Below, piece by piece: positions 24,068 through 35,600 of a stretch of 64,000 nt of DNA. The stretch is taken from contig VIIQ02000039.1 of assembly GCA_007449985.2 (NCBI GenBank), forward strand, positions 310,001 to 374,000. Direction: 5' to 3'. A program made the position numbers and the translations under genes. The notes under the pieces are model-generated. The model did not search any database, was not told the DNA's origin, and worked only from the letters and a program-made list of their open reading frames with translations. Each line of letters begins with the position of its first letter. Within the stretch, counting starts at the first letter, position 1. This DNA is from Desmodesmus armatus (taxonomy: Eukaryota; Chlorophyta; Chlorophyceae; Sphaeropleales; Scenedesmaceae).

Positions 24068-24149
24068 GATGGTTGTGTCCATCCGTGGCTGGGTTCAGTT
24101 GCAACGTAGTTGCTTGAGAAACCCGTGTAACACCTTCATTCATTCATTC
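24068..24149 (+). mobile_element. Very short LINE 3' end with target duplication
   Basis: The 82-bp segment reads from GATGGTTGTGTCCATCCGTG to CATTCATTCATTC. It is flanked by GGGCGCCTTTTT at 24056-24067 and 24150-24161. It is the same family and the same target sequence as copy A in the left arm (AAAAAGGCGCCC), but keeps only the last ~80 bp. Confidence 0.85.
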
Positions 24150-24815
24150 GGGCGCCTTTTTGGGCCCTCGTCCACTTTCACATCATGCTCGTTGTAACCG
24201 GCGCTAAATGGAGCCTGTTAACTCTGTGTGTATCGCAGGAACTTGCTGAAAAATGCAGGTCACAGGTGGCGCCTTGTTACTTTTGGGGGGATAATGGATT
24301 GGTGTCCCCGGTTGCAACTGGTCGGCAGCTTATGGTCTGGATTGACAGGCCCCAATGTAACACAAATCATCATCATCAGCCTGGAGAGAGGGTGTATGAG
24401 GCTCACTGGTCCCGGAATGGCTTGGATCAAGTGTTGCTGGCAAGATCATGATTGCCATAGTGCCCTGATATGTGTTTCTTTCTTGTTAGGTGGACCAGTG
24501 AGTGCTTGTAAACGCTCAGGTTCGCCCACCCGCCCTGCTGAGTGCTCCCTCCATCACCCGATCCCCCTCCCTCCACCTGATGATGATGATGATGATTTGT
24601 GTTACATTGGGGCCTGTCAATCCAGACCATAAGCTGCCGACCAGTGGCAACCGGGGACACCAATCCATTATCCCCCCAAAAGTAACAAGGCGCCACCTAT
24701 GACCTGCCTTTTTCAGCAAGTACCTGCGATACCTCCACCTTCTTCATCAGTCAACCACAGTGAACACAGGCAGTCAGGACATCACACTAGGTGCTGTGGG
24801 GCCTTGTTGCTGGCT
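24150..24815 (-). repeat. Right outer arm of the large inverted repeat
   Basis: Reverse complement of 18756-19255 over its whole length except for a 160-bp insertion at 24218-24377. It contains the minus-strand copy of the (ATC)n-tailed element at 24579-24732. Confidence 0.9.
24218..24377 (+). mobile_element. 160-bp (ATC)n-tailed insertion flanked by AGCCTG
   Basis: AGCCTG at 24212-24217 and 24378-24383 flanks the segment. The other arm has a single AGCCTG (plus CAGGCT at 19188-19193) and lacks the insertion, giving an empty site for comparison. The inserted sequence is another copy of the 18839-18993 element, ending TAACACAAATCATCATCATC. Confidence 0.75.
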
Positions 24816-24965
24816 TGCTGTGCAGGTCACAGCTGCAGGGAGGGGTGGGCTGACATAGACACCCGCTCCTGTCACAAGGCACATCGCCAACTACTGATCC
24901 AGCCGATTCCAGATGCTCGGCTCTAGGTCATGCACTGCCAGCGGCTGCTGCTGATGGCTTAACCA

Positions 24966-24970
24966 TTACA
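24966..24970 (-). promoter_or_regulatory. Candidate poly(A) signal of F3
   Basis: TTACA on plus (TGTAA on minus) lies 33 nt beyond the F3 stop codon. Confidence 0.5.
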
Positions 24971-25002
24971 GCATTGACAAACATCAGCATGCTGGCCATC
25001 TA

Positions 25003-26715
25003 TCAGATTACAGCACCACCGCAGCAGGTGGCTGTTGGTGCTGTCGTGTGCCTTCTCTCAGCATGCCATGGCATGAGGCCTACACAGGGCACACCCGACA
25101 CCACTGAGCAGCAGCAGCACTGCACAGCAGTCAGAAAACTGGATGTGGTGCTGCAGTAGCAGCAGCACCAGTGCCCAGTGTGCAGCCGGCTCCTATCACA
25201 GCCAGCCAGCTTGCCAAGCAGTCGGACAGCGGGGCTGTTTTCCCACCACGATCCGCTCATAGCAGTGTAAGTACAGACCAACCCTACATGTAGGCCCTGT
25301 GCCACAGTGTGTACTGTGCTGCTGTGCTGCTGTGCGCTGCCAGCGGCGGCTGTGTCTGCTGAAGTATTTTGTCCTGCACTGCTACCACCAGGGTCCTGGT
25401 GGTGGACCTTGTGGCCGCCAGTGGCCCCCTGATGTGGGTGCATTTGGGGTGGCTGTTGGGGCCCAGGCGGCATCATGCCGTATGGTGGTGCCTGTGGCCG
25501 AGGAGGGCCGCCATGCAACCCCCTGAGGTCCACAGTCACGGGGGCTGCAGGAGGGGGCTGCTCAAACGCACCAGGGTGCAAGTAAAACTGGGGGCCAGCC
25601 TGGGGTGCGGCCACAGGAGGGTGCTGCCAGGGACCCACTGGGGGCCCCCGAGGGGTACTGCTAGGCGGCCCCTGCCACCCTGGGGGTGCCGTACTGCTAG
25701 GCGGCCCCTGCCATCCTGGGGGTGCCATAGGCCGAGGGCCGCCACCAAAGGTGGTGTGGTGTGGCAGCGGCTCCATGGGGTGGTAGGGATCAGCCATCCG
25801 TGGGGCCCAGGGCCTGCTGTTCCAGTGGGGGTGCTCCTGAGGCATTGGGTTGCGCCCATGAAGCGGCCTGGGCCCCGGCGGCATCAGTGGTGCTGAGCTA
25901 GAGGCTGGTGCCGCTGCGGCTGCAGAGGCTGCAGCTGCTGAGCGTGCTGTGCCGTGCCCGACTGCGGCTGCTGCGGCTGCACCTGCTGAGGCTGCGCCAG
26001 GTCTTGCAGGAACTGCTGAGGGTGCTGGAGCCAGGCTGCTGCTGCTGCCGCCGATCCCTGTGGCTGCCACATCGCGGCCTGCTGCACCTGCGCCTGCTGA
26101 TGCTGTTGAACCAGCACCCACGGGGGTGGTGCCCAGTCCTGGAGGGACTACTGCAAAGAGCCCCGCTGTGGCCAGCCTGCTGCTGCTGCCGCTGCCTTCC
26201 ACGATCCGCGGGCATGCTGACACACCTGGGGCTGTGGTGGCGGCAGCAACCATGGGCTGGTATAGACTACCTAGTCCTGGCGGGTTCTGCCTGGCTCCAC
26301 CTGGTGACTGAGATCCGATAGGAGGTCGTCGTTTGCTGCCACTATCACCACCACCAGCAGCAGCAACAACAACACCAGCACCAGAAACGGTAGCACCAAC
26401 AGCTGTTCCTACTGCTTGCTGAGCAGCTGCAGGAGCGGCAGCAGCAACAGCCGCAACAGGAGCGGCAGCAACAGTCGCAACAGGAGCAGCAGCAACAGTC
26501 GCAACAGGAGCGGCAGAAGATGCTGCAACTGCACCCACAGGAGCAGCATCAACAGCAGCAGCTGCAGCAGCAGCAGCCGCAACAGAGGCGGCCAAAGCTG
26601 GTGCGCCTACAGCTGGGTCAGCAACATCCTCGTCTGGCTCAGAGTCTGAAGAGCCGCATGGCAGGAAATCCTCAAGACAGGTCAAATCATGGCCACCAGC
26701 ATCGCGTTGCTCCTG

Positions 26716-26766
<51 letters not shown>

Positions 26767-29700
26767 GAAACCCTTACTTGCTGAAGAGTCCATGCCTGCA
26801 GCTGCTGCCGTCTGCTCAACGCCTGCACCTGCTGCTGCAGCTGACTCCAAGCTGTGTGGTAAGCTCAGGCCCGCTGTCCCTGCAGAGGGAAGAGGTGCTA
26901 GGGCTGCTTGAACGGCAGCCTGGCGCCTGCGAATCTGAGCTGCAGAGAGAGCTGTGGTTAGTGCAGAGCCGCCCCAAGACCTGTACGCCTCTGCACCAGC
27001 AGCAACACTGGAGCTAGGGTCCTGCTTAGGGTGTGGATGGTGCTGACCAGCAGTGCATGCTTGCTGGCCAGTTGTTGCTGCTGCAGCTGCTCGGTGCAAG
27101 ATGCGAGCAGGGCTGAGGCTGGGGGAATGGCTGCGGTCAAAGCTCCTGCTTGGGCTGTTGCTGCGCCTGTGATGGCTGGATGGCGGCTTTGCCGCTGGGC
27201 TGATGCTCCTGCTGCGGCTGCAACCTCTGCGCCCGCCAGCGCGGCCAGCAACTCCAGTAGTGCCCACAGCGGCAGCAGCTTGCTGTGGCACCGCTTTCCG
27301 TCCTAGCGCCGCATCTGCAGAGAGGTCGCCCTGGGCTCCTAGCCTGCCTGTGGACCTGGCCTCCCGAGTGCTGCTCCTGCTCCTGCTGCGGCTGCGACTG
27401 CGGCCTCTGCTTCTGCTCGAGCCCTTCCCGCTGCCAGCAGGCGGCCTGCTTTTCTCTAAGGGAGGGGCTGGCTCGCCCTGCTTGCGGCTGCTCTCGTCGT
27501 GCATGACTTTCACCTGCTTCTCTGCGGGGCCATCTTCAGCAGGGTTGGCATCGGCCAGGTCGCTGCTCAGCGCTTCCTCAGCCTTGCGCTTGCTGCTGCC
27601 CATGCCAACAGTGCGGCTGTGGCTGCAGTCTTGGCCGTGCTGGGTGCTGTGCCCCTCAGCAGGTCGGCTGTCGCCTTGGGCTGCTGTTGTCGCAGCAAGG
27701 CTGATTGATGACTGCCGCCCAGAGGCAGGAGTAGCCTGTCCAGCTGCTGCAGGGACGCTGCTGCTTCCAGGGCCAGCTTTTGCATGTGCTGCTGCAATGG
27801 CAGCTGCTGCTGCTGCTGCTGCGCCAGCTGGTGCTGGACATGGCTTGTGATGGGCCTGCACCCGGGTGCGCAGCACACTGCGCATGGTACCGGGTGAAAC
27901 CACCACTGGTGGTATTGACAGCCCCATGCCCCCTCCCCCTGGCTTGCCGTGTGCAGGGGGGTCTGCAGGAGCAACTGGGGGTCTGCTGGAGGCTTCAGGC
28001 TGCTGCCTGATGGTCTGAGGGGCCTTGGCACCTGGGGTAGGGTTCAACCCTGGCACTACGGTAGTGCCAGGCGGTGCAGCACATGCCTGAGGCTGCTGTG
28101 TGCTGGCAACTATACACTGTGTAGCACGCTTAGTATAGTATGCTTGAAGGGCTTCGACAGCTGCTGCAGAGAGGAAGCCGCCAGGTGACCCTGAAAGTGC
28201 CTTCGCTGCTGCTGCTGCTGCTGTATATGCTGCTGCTGATGGCTGCAGACCTTCCTTGTCAAGACGGTCTTGAAGGCTAGCTTGCCCACGTGCACATGAC
28301 TGAGGCTGCTGGACATGCCGTCCACTGCCAATGGCTCGAAGGGCTTTGACAGCTGCTGCAGACAGGACACTGCCAGGTGACAAAGGATTTGCATGAGCTG
28401 CTGCTGCAGCTGCATGTGCTGCTGGCTGTAAGGGCCCCTCAGAGGCTAGAGGTGCCTGCACACCAGCAGCTGCAACAGAGAGGTTGCTGTTGTTGAGGCC
28501 AGGATCTGCCGCAGCCGCTGCTGCAACTGCTGGTGGCTCCAGGGACTGCTGCTGCCTAGTGGCATTGGGGGCAGGCTGCACAGCAGCAGCTGCTGCAGGA
28601 AGGCTGCTGCCGGTTGGGCCAGCACACGTGGCAGCCGCTACTGCTGCAGCTTTGGGCTGCTGCTGCAGGGACTGCTGCTGGGGGGCGGTTTCAGGGGTTT
28701 GAACGACCTGATCACCCTGCTGAGCAGCTGCTGCAACTGTGGGACGTGCCAGGGACAGCTGCTGCCCACAGGCTTGCGGGGCCTGAACAGCAGCAGCTAC
28801 TGCAGGGGGGCTGCTGCCCTTTGAACCACCTCGTGCCGTAGCAGCTGCTGCAACTGCTGCTGCGTCACCGCCAGGCAACTCTGCAGCTGGTGTAGGCAAG
28901 GGCACACTGCCAGTGTGAGCAGCTACAGGTGCAGCAAGGGTGCCAGGGTCCTGCATGACGAGGGGTGCCGCACTAGCAGCGGCGGCAGCTGCCGCCGCCG
29001 TGGGCACAGCAAGGGTGCCAGGGTCCTGCAAGTCCAGTCCATTCATGCATGCAGCTGCAGCTGACGCAAGCCGCTGTGCAAGTGGCACCTGCTGGTGCTC
29101 TGATGCCTGGCCAGCAGTGCCTGGCATCAGGGGTGGCTGCTCGACAGGCGCTGTGTGTATTTCCTGCTGCCGCTCATGCTGCTGTGTGCTTGCACTCAGC
29201 TGTGCAGCGGCCAGCTTACGCTGCAGATACTGCTGCCAAGCCGCTGCAGCACTCTGCAGGAGCGCTGTGTATTGCTCAGCTGTCAGCGGCTGACCAGGTG
29301 ATGCAGGGCTCAGCTCCAGGGCAGGGAGTATCTGTTGGGACACATAGTAACAGCAGCAGTGACACATGCAAGGACCGTCTGAGCATCCAACAACACCCCA
29401 CACCAAGCTGACGTCTGTTGACTGCGCAGGCGTCCAAACGTGGCACATTTGGTTGCAGCCTGTACGCAGGCAGGGCCTTATTGATGACTCTGTCGGCGTT
29501 GCAGCTGATGCCAACCTCTATCAACCTCTACAGCTACAGGTGTAACTCCTGTATAGCTACAGGTGTAACTTTGATTGATTGATTGATCAACCTCACTACT
29601 AATGGCAGCAGCACTGCGAGTGGCACTCGCAACTGAGACCAACCCCAGCTCCCATGGCCGACAGCAGTGTACATCACAAATGCACCACAGCAGGGCCACT

Positions 29701-32052
29701 ATGGAGTCTCTGTAACTTGACCTTGCCAGTTGGCCATGGCTCAGAGCTCCCCCTCGCAAGCAGCGCTGCTTACAGTACTGTGTGTTTCGTGATGCTCACC
29801 TGCTGCTGCACCCAGAAAGCTGGTGGCAGTCTCATGAGCATGCTGCGCATGTGGAGCAGCGCAGCACTGCTGGCCTGTGTGGTGAACTCCTGGTCGTACC
29901 CTGCTGACCGCAGCTGGGCTTGCTCCTGCAGGCCCCGGCGGGGCAAGAACGACGGCAGCGCGCAACTCCTGGATTCAATTGGTGCAGGTGTACGGCCGTC
30001 CTGTGCTGATGTTTCCATGTGTGCGTTGGTGCTCACAAAAGAACACTCGTAGCAGCTGCAGCGGGTCAAGCTTTGATGCCATCCAAGTTGATGAGCAATG
30101 ACAGGCACTGATCAGTCTCATGAGCCGCATGCACGGGGGTGCGCCTACCATCTGGCAAGGACCCTGGCCAGCCGATTGCTGGACACACTCAATGCACGCC
30201 ATGGGATCTGCAAGATGCCTCACCTCATCATACCGGCGCAGGCACACCTCCAGCTCAGCTGCCAGGTGGAGCCGCCAGCTGATGTGGGCAGCATCATGCA
30301 CCCGCAGCTGCGCCAGCAGGCCAAGCTGCTGCCAGCTTGCCAGCTCACAGCACAGCTCCTGCAAGCAATGTAACGTCAGCATGACCACGGCCAACCACCG
30401 TTGAGCGTCGGCCGTCAGCACCGGTGGAACAGAGAAAACCTTGACGTACACCAGTGGTACCAACACGTCACGTGGTGGCACCACTCCAGCTGTGTACGAC
30501 AGCCCCACCATTCCTGCAAGTTGGCATCTGGTTGACGCTCCACACCAAGGTGCCTACGCAGGCCGGGGATGCCATACCCAGCGTGCTGCATGCGACTACC
30601 CGAACAAGTCGGGAGCACTGTGCTGGGTACTGTGCTGACTGAAATACTGTGGCTTTGCAGCCTGCATTTGCCTGACAAACAGCGTCGGTGCAGTAGGGAT
30701 TGCCGCAACCGCCGCTCAGGCTAAGCTCGTCCCAGTACGCCGTACGACAGTATTGAGTGGCCAGTGCAGGACTGCAGGACAGTGATACCCAGTGCCAGTG
30801 GCAGGCATGCTGGTACTAGTAGTTTAAATGACAGAGCGAGATGTTTCAAACGGTATTGGCAATAACCCACCTGTGGGTCTTCAGTGTCCACCAGACAGCC
30901 CCGCTTCACTGCGCCTGCCCGCACCCTGCCTCCTCCCACCAGCATCAGCGTGGCATCTGCAGGGTCCCGGCTGGGATGGATGTGCACAGCAGTGACCTGG
31001 CGCAGGCGCCAGGGGATGGCTGCAGCAGCGGCTGCCTCATTTTCTCTGCCTGACAGCAAGCCCGCCACACTGGGTGGCCTGCTGCTGCCATCAACCTCTG
31101 TGTTGAAGTCATGCGCTGTGTCTGGCAGGTCTGCTGCACTGGCCAGCACAAAGACACCATCCAGCAGAGGTACTGTCATGCAGAGCTTGTCCTGCACGCT
31201 TTGCTGCACCCTGACAAGGTCGACAAGGTCCTCTCCAGGCAGGTGCAGGCCGCTGATGTTGTTGTCATTGGGTAGCAGCAGCACCTAAATACGCATTGGA
31301 AAGGACCCCAGGGCGGCATGGCAGTACATCATCAATGCAAAGCACGTGCACTCTCAAAACAATACTACTAGCACCGGGTGCTGGAGAGGGCAAATGCAGG
31401 AACTTCCTGCACCTCTTGAAAACCATCCTGCATTGATGTGAAGACTCGGCGACTTCAAAGTTCAATGTGATCATGCAGCACAGCGGCATGATCTACCAGT
31501 AGTGGCTGCAGCCAGATGGTGTTGTTTCCTGCTAACAGACAGGGCCGCACATATACGAGTTTGCAGGCACTGTAATTGCTGATCAGGTGACGTGATACTG
31601 TGTATGAAGGATGGCGTCACCTGTGATTGACCCTGCTGCAGAAGGTACCTATCCAGCAGGGATCGTGCATGGCCATCTGCTGCTGTCGTTGCTGCGCCGG
31701 CGTTGGCAGCTTCTGCCACATCCCCAACCTTGGATGCACCCAACCCTGCATACACACCATGCAAATCAGACTTGCAGTAATGGCTGCGCCCCAGCCGGCA
31801 CTTCTGCATCAGGCTTGTGCTGGGTTCACTCCTGCACGGCCTGCAGGGCCTGAACTTGCCTGTCAGGCTTTCATGCTCCTGCTGCTGCTGCTGATCATGC
31901 ACTGGATCTGCATCCAACGTTGCTGGAACACCTCCAGGGTTACCACCCAAGGCTGCACGGTGCGCAACAGTACTGTTGTCACAGGGCGCCTTGGGGTGGG
32001 TAGACGTCGCTGGCTGATGTTTGACTGTATCGGTACTAGTGCGACCTGGCAT
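25003..32052 (-). CDS. F3: large Ala/Gln-rich RS protein of the clustered family (about 1811 aa)
   Basis: Unrecognised family; closest relative is F4. Exons: 32052-31621, 31284-30871, 30358-30224, 29925-29800 and 29331-25003, all phase 0. Exon 1 ends ARSLLDRYLLQQGQSQ and may contain a 114-nt GC-AG intron (31859-31746) that is itself open and a multiple of three. Block A (residues 145-282) has VLLLPNDNN, IPWRLRQV, DPADATLMLVGG. Block B (283-327) has ELCCELASWQQLG ... SWRL. Block C (328-369) has EQAQLRSAGYDQEFTTQA and LPPAFWVQQQ. Exon 5 opens ILPALELSPASPGQPL ... AAAAWQQYLQ, then long Ala/Gln tracts. An RS region lies at about residue 990-1025, a poly-Gln run and an acidic motif (CLEDFLPCGSSDSEPDED) near 1250. 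The C-terminal third is Pro/Gly-rich. A nuclear RNA-linked role is inference from the RS tracts. Confidence 0.77.
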
Positions 32053-32678
32053 TGCAATCCGATGTGGCGGAACTGGGTTGTCTACTGAGTTATCACTGAG
32101 CTTGACGACAACTCAACATGCTGCTGAGTGGCTGAGGGGAACATTGTGGGAACCCACTTCTGTCCTCCAGACAACCTTGCATGCTTGGTGCTCTCCTGAT
32201 CACACTTCAGACGTGTGTTTTGGTATCATTATGCTGGCTTATTAATGGGAAGGGAGAGTGGCAGTTGATCATTAGCTAATCGGTTTCAAATTTCGACGCC
32301 ACCAGATCAGAGGTCCAAGGGTCACGGTTGACGTGGCGCAGCACTCAAGCAGCAAGGTTCGTGACGTCTGGAAAAGCATTGTTTATTTCTTGCACGCGAC
32401 TTCACGAACCATGCCTCGCCACAGCAGAATATTTGAGTGTTCAACAGTACTGGTGGACTGACTGTAGGGAGTTGTTGGTTTGCAGCCACCTAGACCTTGA
32501 GGCTGATGTTTACTTGTGTTTCTATTGTTGATATGGCAAAATGATGACACAGTCATGTGTTTGGTGCTGTGGCAGACGTTATCGTCTTCCTCGTGTGCCT
32601 GACATATGCAGAGCAGTAGACCAGTGTGTGGGCTGTTGTTGCTCCGTTCAGCAGACCTCAGCCAAGTAAATCAAATCC
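32053..32678. promoter_or_regulatory. Putative bidirectional promoter between F3 and F4
   Basis: The proposed start codons of F3 (minus, 32052) and F4 (plus, 32679) are 626 bp apart, head to head. No TATA box or known operator could be named with confidence. It is AT-richer than the flanking genes. The first exons on both sides are homologous, so the promoter arose with or after an inverted duplication. Confidence 0.5.
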
Positions 32679-35600
32679 ATGACAGGACTCATGGTTTCAG
32701 AACCACTCAGACACCAAGGGGCCACCACCCGCCCAAAGGTGCCCGATGACAACAGCACGACTGTGCATCCAACAGGGGAGCAGCAACCACACCCTGATGC
32801 AGGCCCTGTGGAAGACCATCAGCAGCAGAACAGACTGGCAGGCAAGTGCAGGCTTTCTAAATGACTGAAAGTCTGAGTGGCACTCTGCATGCACATCAGC
32901 ACAGCTTGGCGAACCAGTGAGCCCAGCCATCCCCTGCACGGCTGATCCCCAGGTTTTTCAACCACTATACAGGTGCATCCAAGGTTCAAGCTGTGGCAGA
33001 TGCAGCAGCTGAAGCCAGGACAGCACCAGCAGCAGAAGGCAAGGCTCGGTCTCTGTTGGACAGGTACATTCTTCAGCAGATGCACTCACAGGTGCGGCCA
33101 GGCTGTCCAAGCCAAGATTGTAGTACGAGTACATTGCCTCAAGGCTTCAAGGCTTCAAGGCTTCGGAAGTCCCGCATGCTTCAAGCTCGACGGTCACTAG
33201 GCAGGCTGCCTGCATAAACCATGCTGGCAGTCTATATTGCACTCAGTGCAATATAGTTGAAAGTTTCAACACCACCAGCCACTATCCATGTCTCAGTCTT
33301 CATGGTCTTGTGTGCTTGCCGGAGAGATGTGCTTTTATTCCTGCAGATTCCTCTGCCTCGATAGTGTGGGTCTGACCTGACCCATCACAGCATGCACTGT
33401 GCCGCAAAGTGCTGCATCAGCTCTCTTGTCACAGGTCACCTGTCGGACACTGCCAGGCGCTGCTTATGCAGCATACATCCACTGACTTATCTTGGTTTCT
33501 GCTGTTCATGCTGGACAGGCACTGCTGCTACCAAACCACACCAACATCAGCGCCCTCCACATGCCCGGAGAGGACTTGATTGACCTTATCAGGCTACAGC
33601 AGGGAGTGCAGGACAGGCTGTGCATGACAGTGCCCCTTCTTGATGGTGTCTTTGTTCTGGCCAGTGCAGCAGACCTGACAGATACAGCACAGGACTTCAC
33701 CGCAGCCAGCACAGGGGTCAGAGACAGCAGCAGCACGCCCAGTGTTCCAGGCTCGCAACCAAGTGAGGGTGTGTCAGCGGCTGCTGCTGTAGCCGTCCCC
33801 TGGCGCCTGCGCCAGGTGTCCGGTGTGCAGCTTCATCCCAGCAGGGACCCTGCAGATGCCACCCTGCTGCTGGTTGGCGGAAGCAGGGTGCGGGCAGGCG
33901 CGGTGAAGCAGGGCTGTTTGGCAGATGCTGACGACCCGCAGGTGGGCAAGATGCTGGCTCTGCTCTCTGACACCAAAGAAGATGCAAATTGACGCATGCA
34001 TGGGCAGTCAGCACGCTGCAGCTGGTTTGTGATCCTGTTGCAGCTGTGTTTTAGATTACGCCCCAGACTGCAGGATGCAGGCACTGCGCAGTGTGGGACG
34101 CTCAGCGGGCTGCCAGCTCATGTTGGCACATGGTGTTTAGCATTGCAGCTACATCCAGCACAGACACTACGATCACTGCATAGTATGCACAGCGCCAGCA
34201 GCCTCTCCTGTAAGGGCTACCCAGTTGTTCATGTTGTTTTAGTGATCCTGAAAGTGAAGCTGCCGCAGCCGGTTCCAAAAGGAAACTGGGGCTGTAGCCA
34301 GCTGAGATAGTGTTGCTCTGCAAAAGCAGGGCCTTCCAGCAAGTGTATCATGCCGCTAGCAGAACTGGCAGACCCATGCAAGCGGCTGTGCTGAGCTGAC
34401 GCCTTTGTTCGATGTCATGCTGCCATGCCATTGACTGCAGGAGTTGTGCTGTGAGCTCGCCAGCTGGCAGCAGCTTGGTCGGTTGCGGCAGCTACGGGTG
34501 CATGATGCTGCCCACATCAGCTGGCGCCTGCACCTGGCAGTTGAGCTGGAGGTGGTCCTGCGCCAGCATGCCCAGGTGAGGGGGTGTGCACTGTGCAAGC
34601 GGCAATTGCGCGCTTGAGAGACAATGACCAGCAGCAGATATGTGCCACTGGCTGGTAGCTCATGCCATGCCCTTATTGCATCAGCCAGCACTTTTACATG
34701 TGTACACAGCAAGGCTTGCTGCGCGACATGAAGTCGTGTGTCTTGCAAGATCCCGAGGGCAAGGTCCGGGCAGGCTAGCATTCTGTGTAGCTGTAACATG
34801 CTCACCGCCACAGTATGCTTGCTCTAGCAAAATTGCTTTTGACACTCCCTGAGCTTAAGTTCAACTGGGCCGTAACACTGGGACTCCCACTGGCCGACAA
34901 CTCAAGGTGCCCTCATGCAAAGCACACTGTGTATCGACAGTGTACAGAATGGCGCAAGCTTGGGTGGTTCTTCAGCCAAGGTTCTGCCTGTATATCTTGC
35001 CCTGCCTGCAGGAGCAAGCCCAGCTGCTGGCAGCCGGGTACAGCCAGGAGTTTACCACGCAAGCCAGCAATGCAGCGCTGCTCCACATGCGCAGCATGCT
35101 CCTGAGACTGCCACCTGCTTACTGGGTGGAGCAGCAGGTGCGCATGACCCTTTAAAAACATGGTTTTGGATACTATCATTGCCACAACTCAGCCGCTGGC
35201 AGAGCACTGCTCTTTGTGAGGGCATCTCAGGTGGCAGTTTCAGTAGTGGTCATCATGGTCACCCAGTGATGCAAGGCTTGCATGGCCTGCTGTGCTCAGC
35301 CGCTGAGCATCGGTGACCTTTTATATTGGCCGTCCTGCCATTTTGCCAGTGAGCCGGGTGCAGTGACTTGTACTGTGCACATACTGCAAGCTACTTGCAA
35401 TTGCGGCATGATGCAGCAGAGCAAGAAGAGTCATTGCGGATGTTTACCACCGATCAACGGTTGATTGACTGCTATGAGCACATTGCTGCTGCTGCTGCCA
35501 TATGTTCTGTCAGATACTCCCTGCCCTGGAGCTGAGCCCTGCATCACCTGGTCAGCCGCTGACAGCTGAGCAGCACACAGCGCTGCTGCAGAGTGCTGCA

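Noticed and set aside
24218..24740. DNA transposon with ~150-bp terminal inverted repeats
   Set aside because: The outward symmetry comes from one separate insertion of the same (ATC)n-tailed element beside the arm copy; the left arm shows the site without it, and the tail fits a retroelement.
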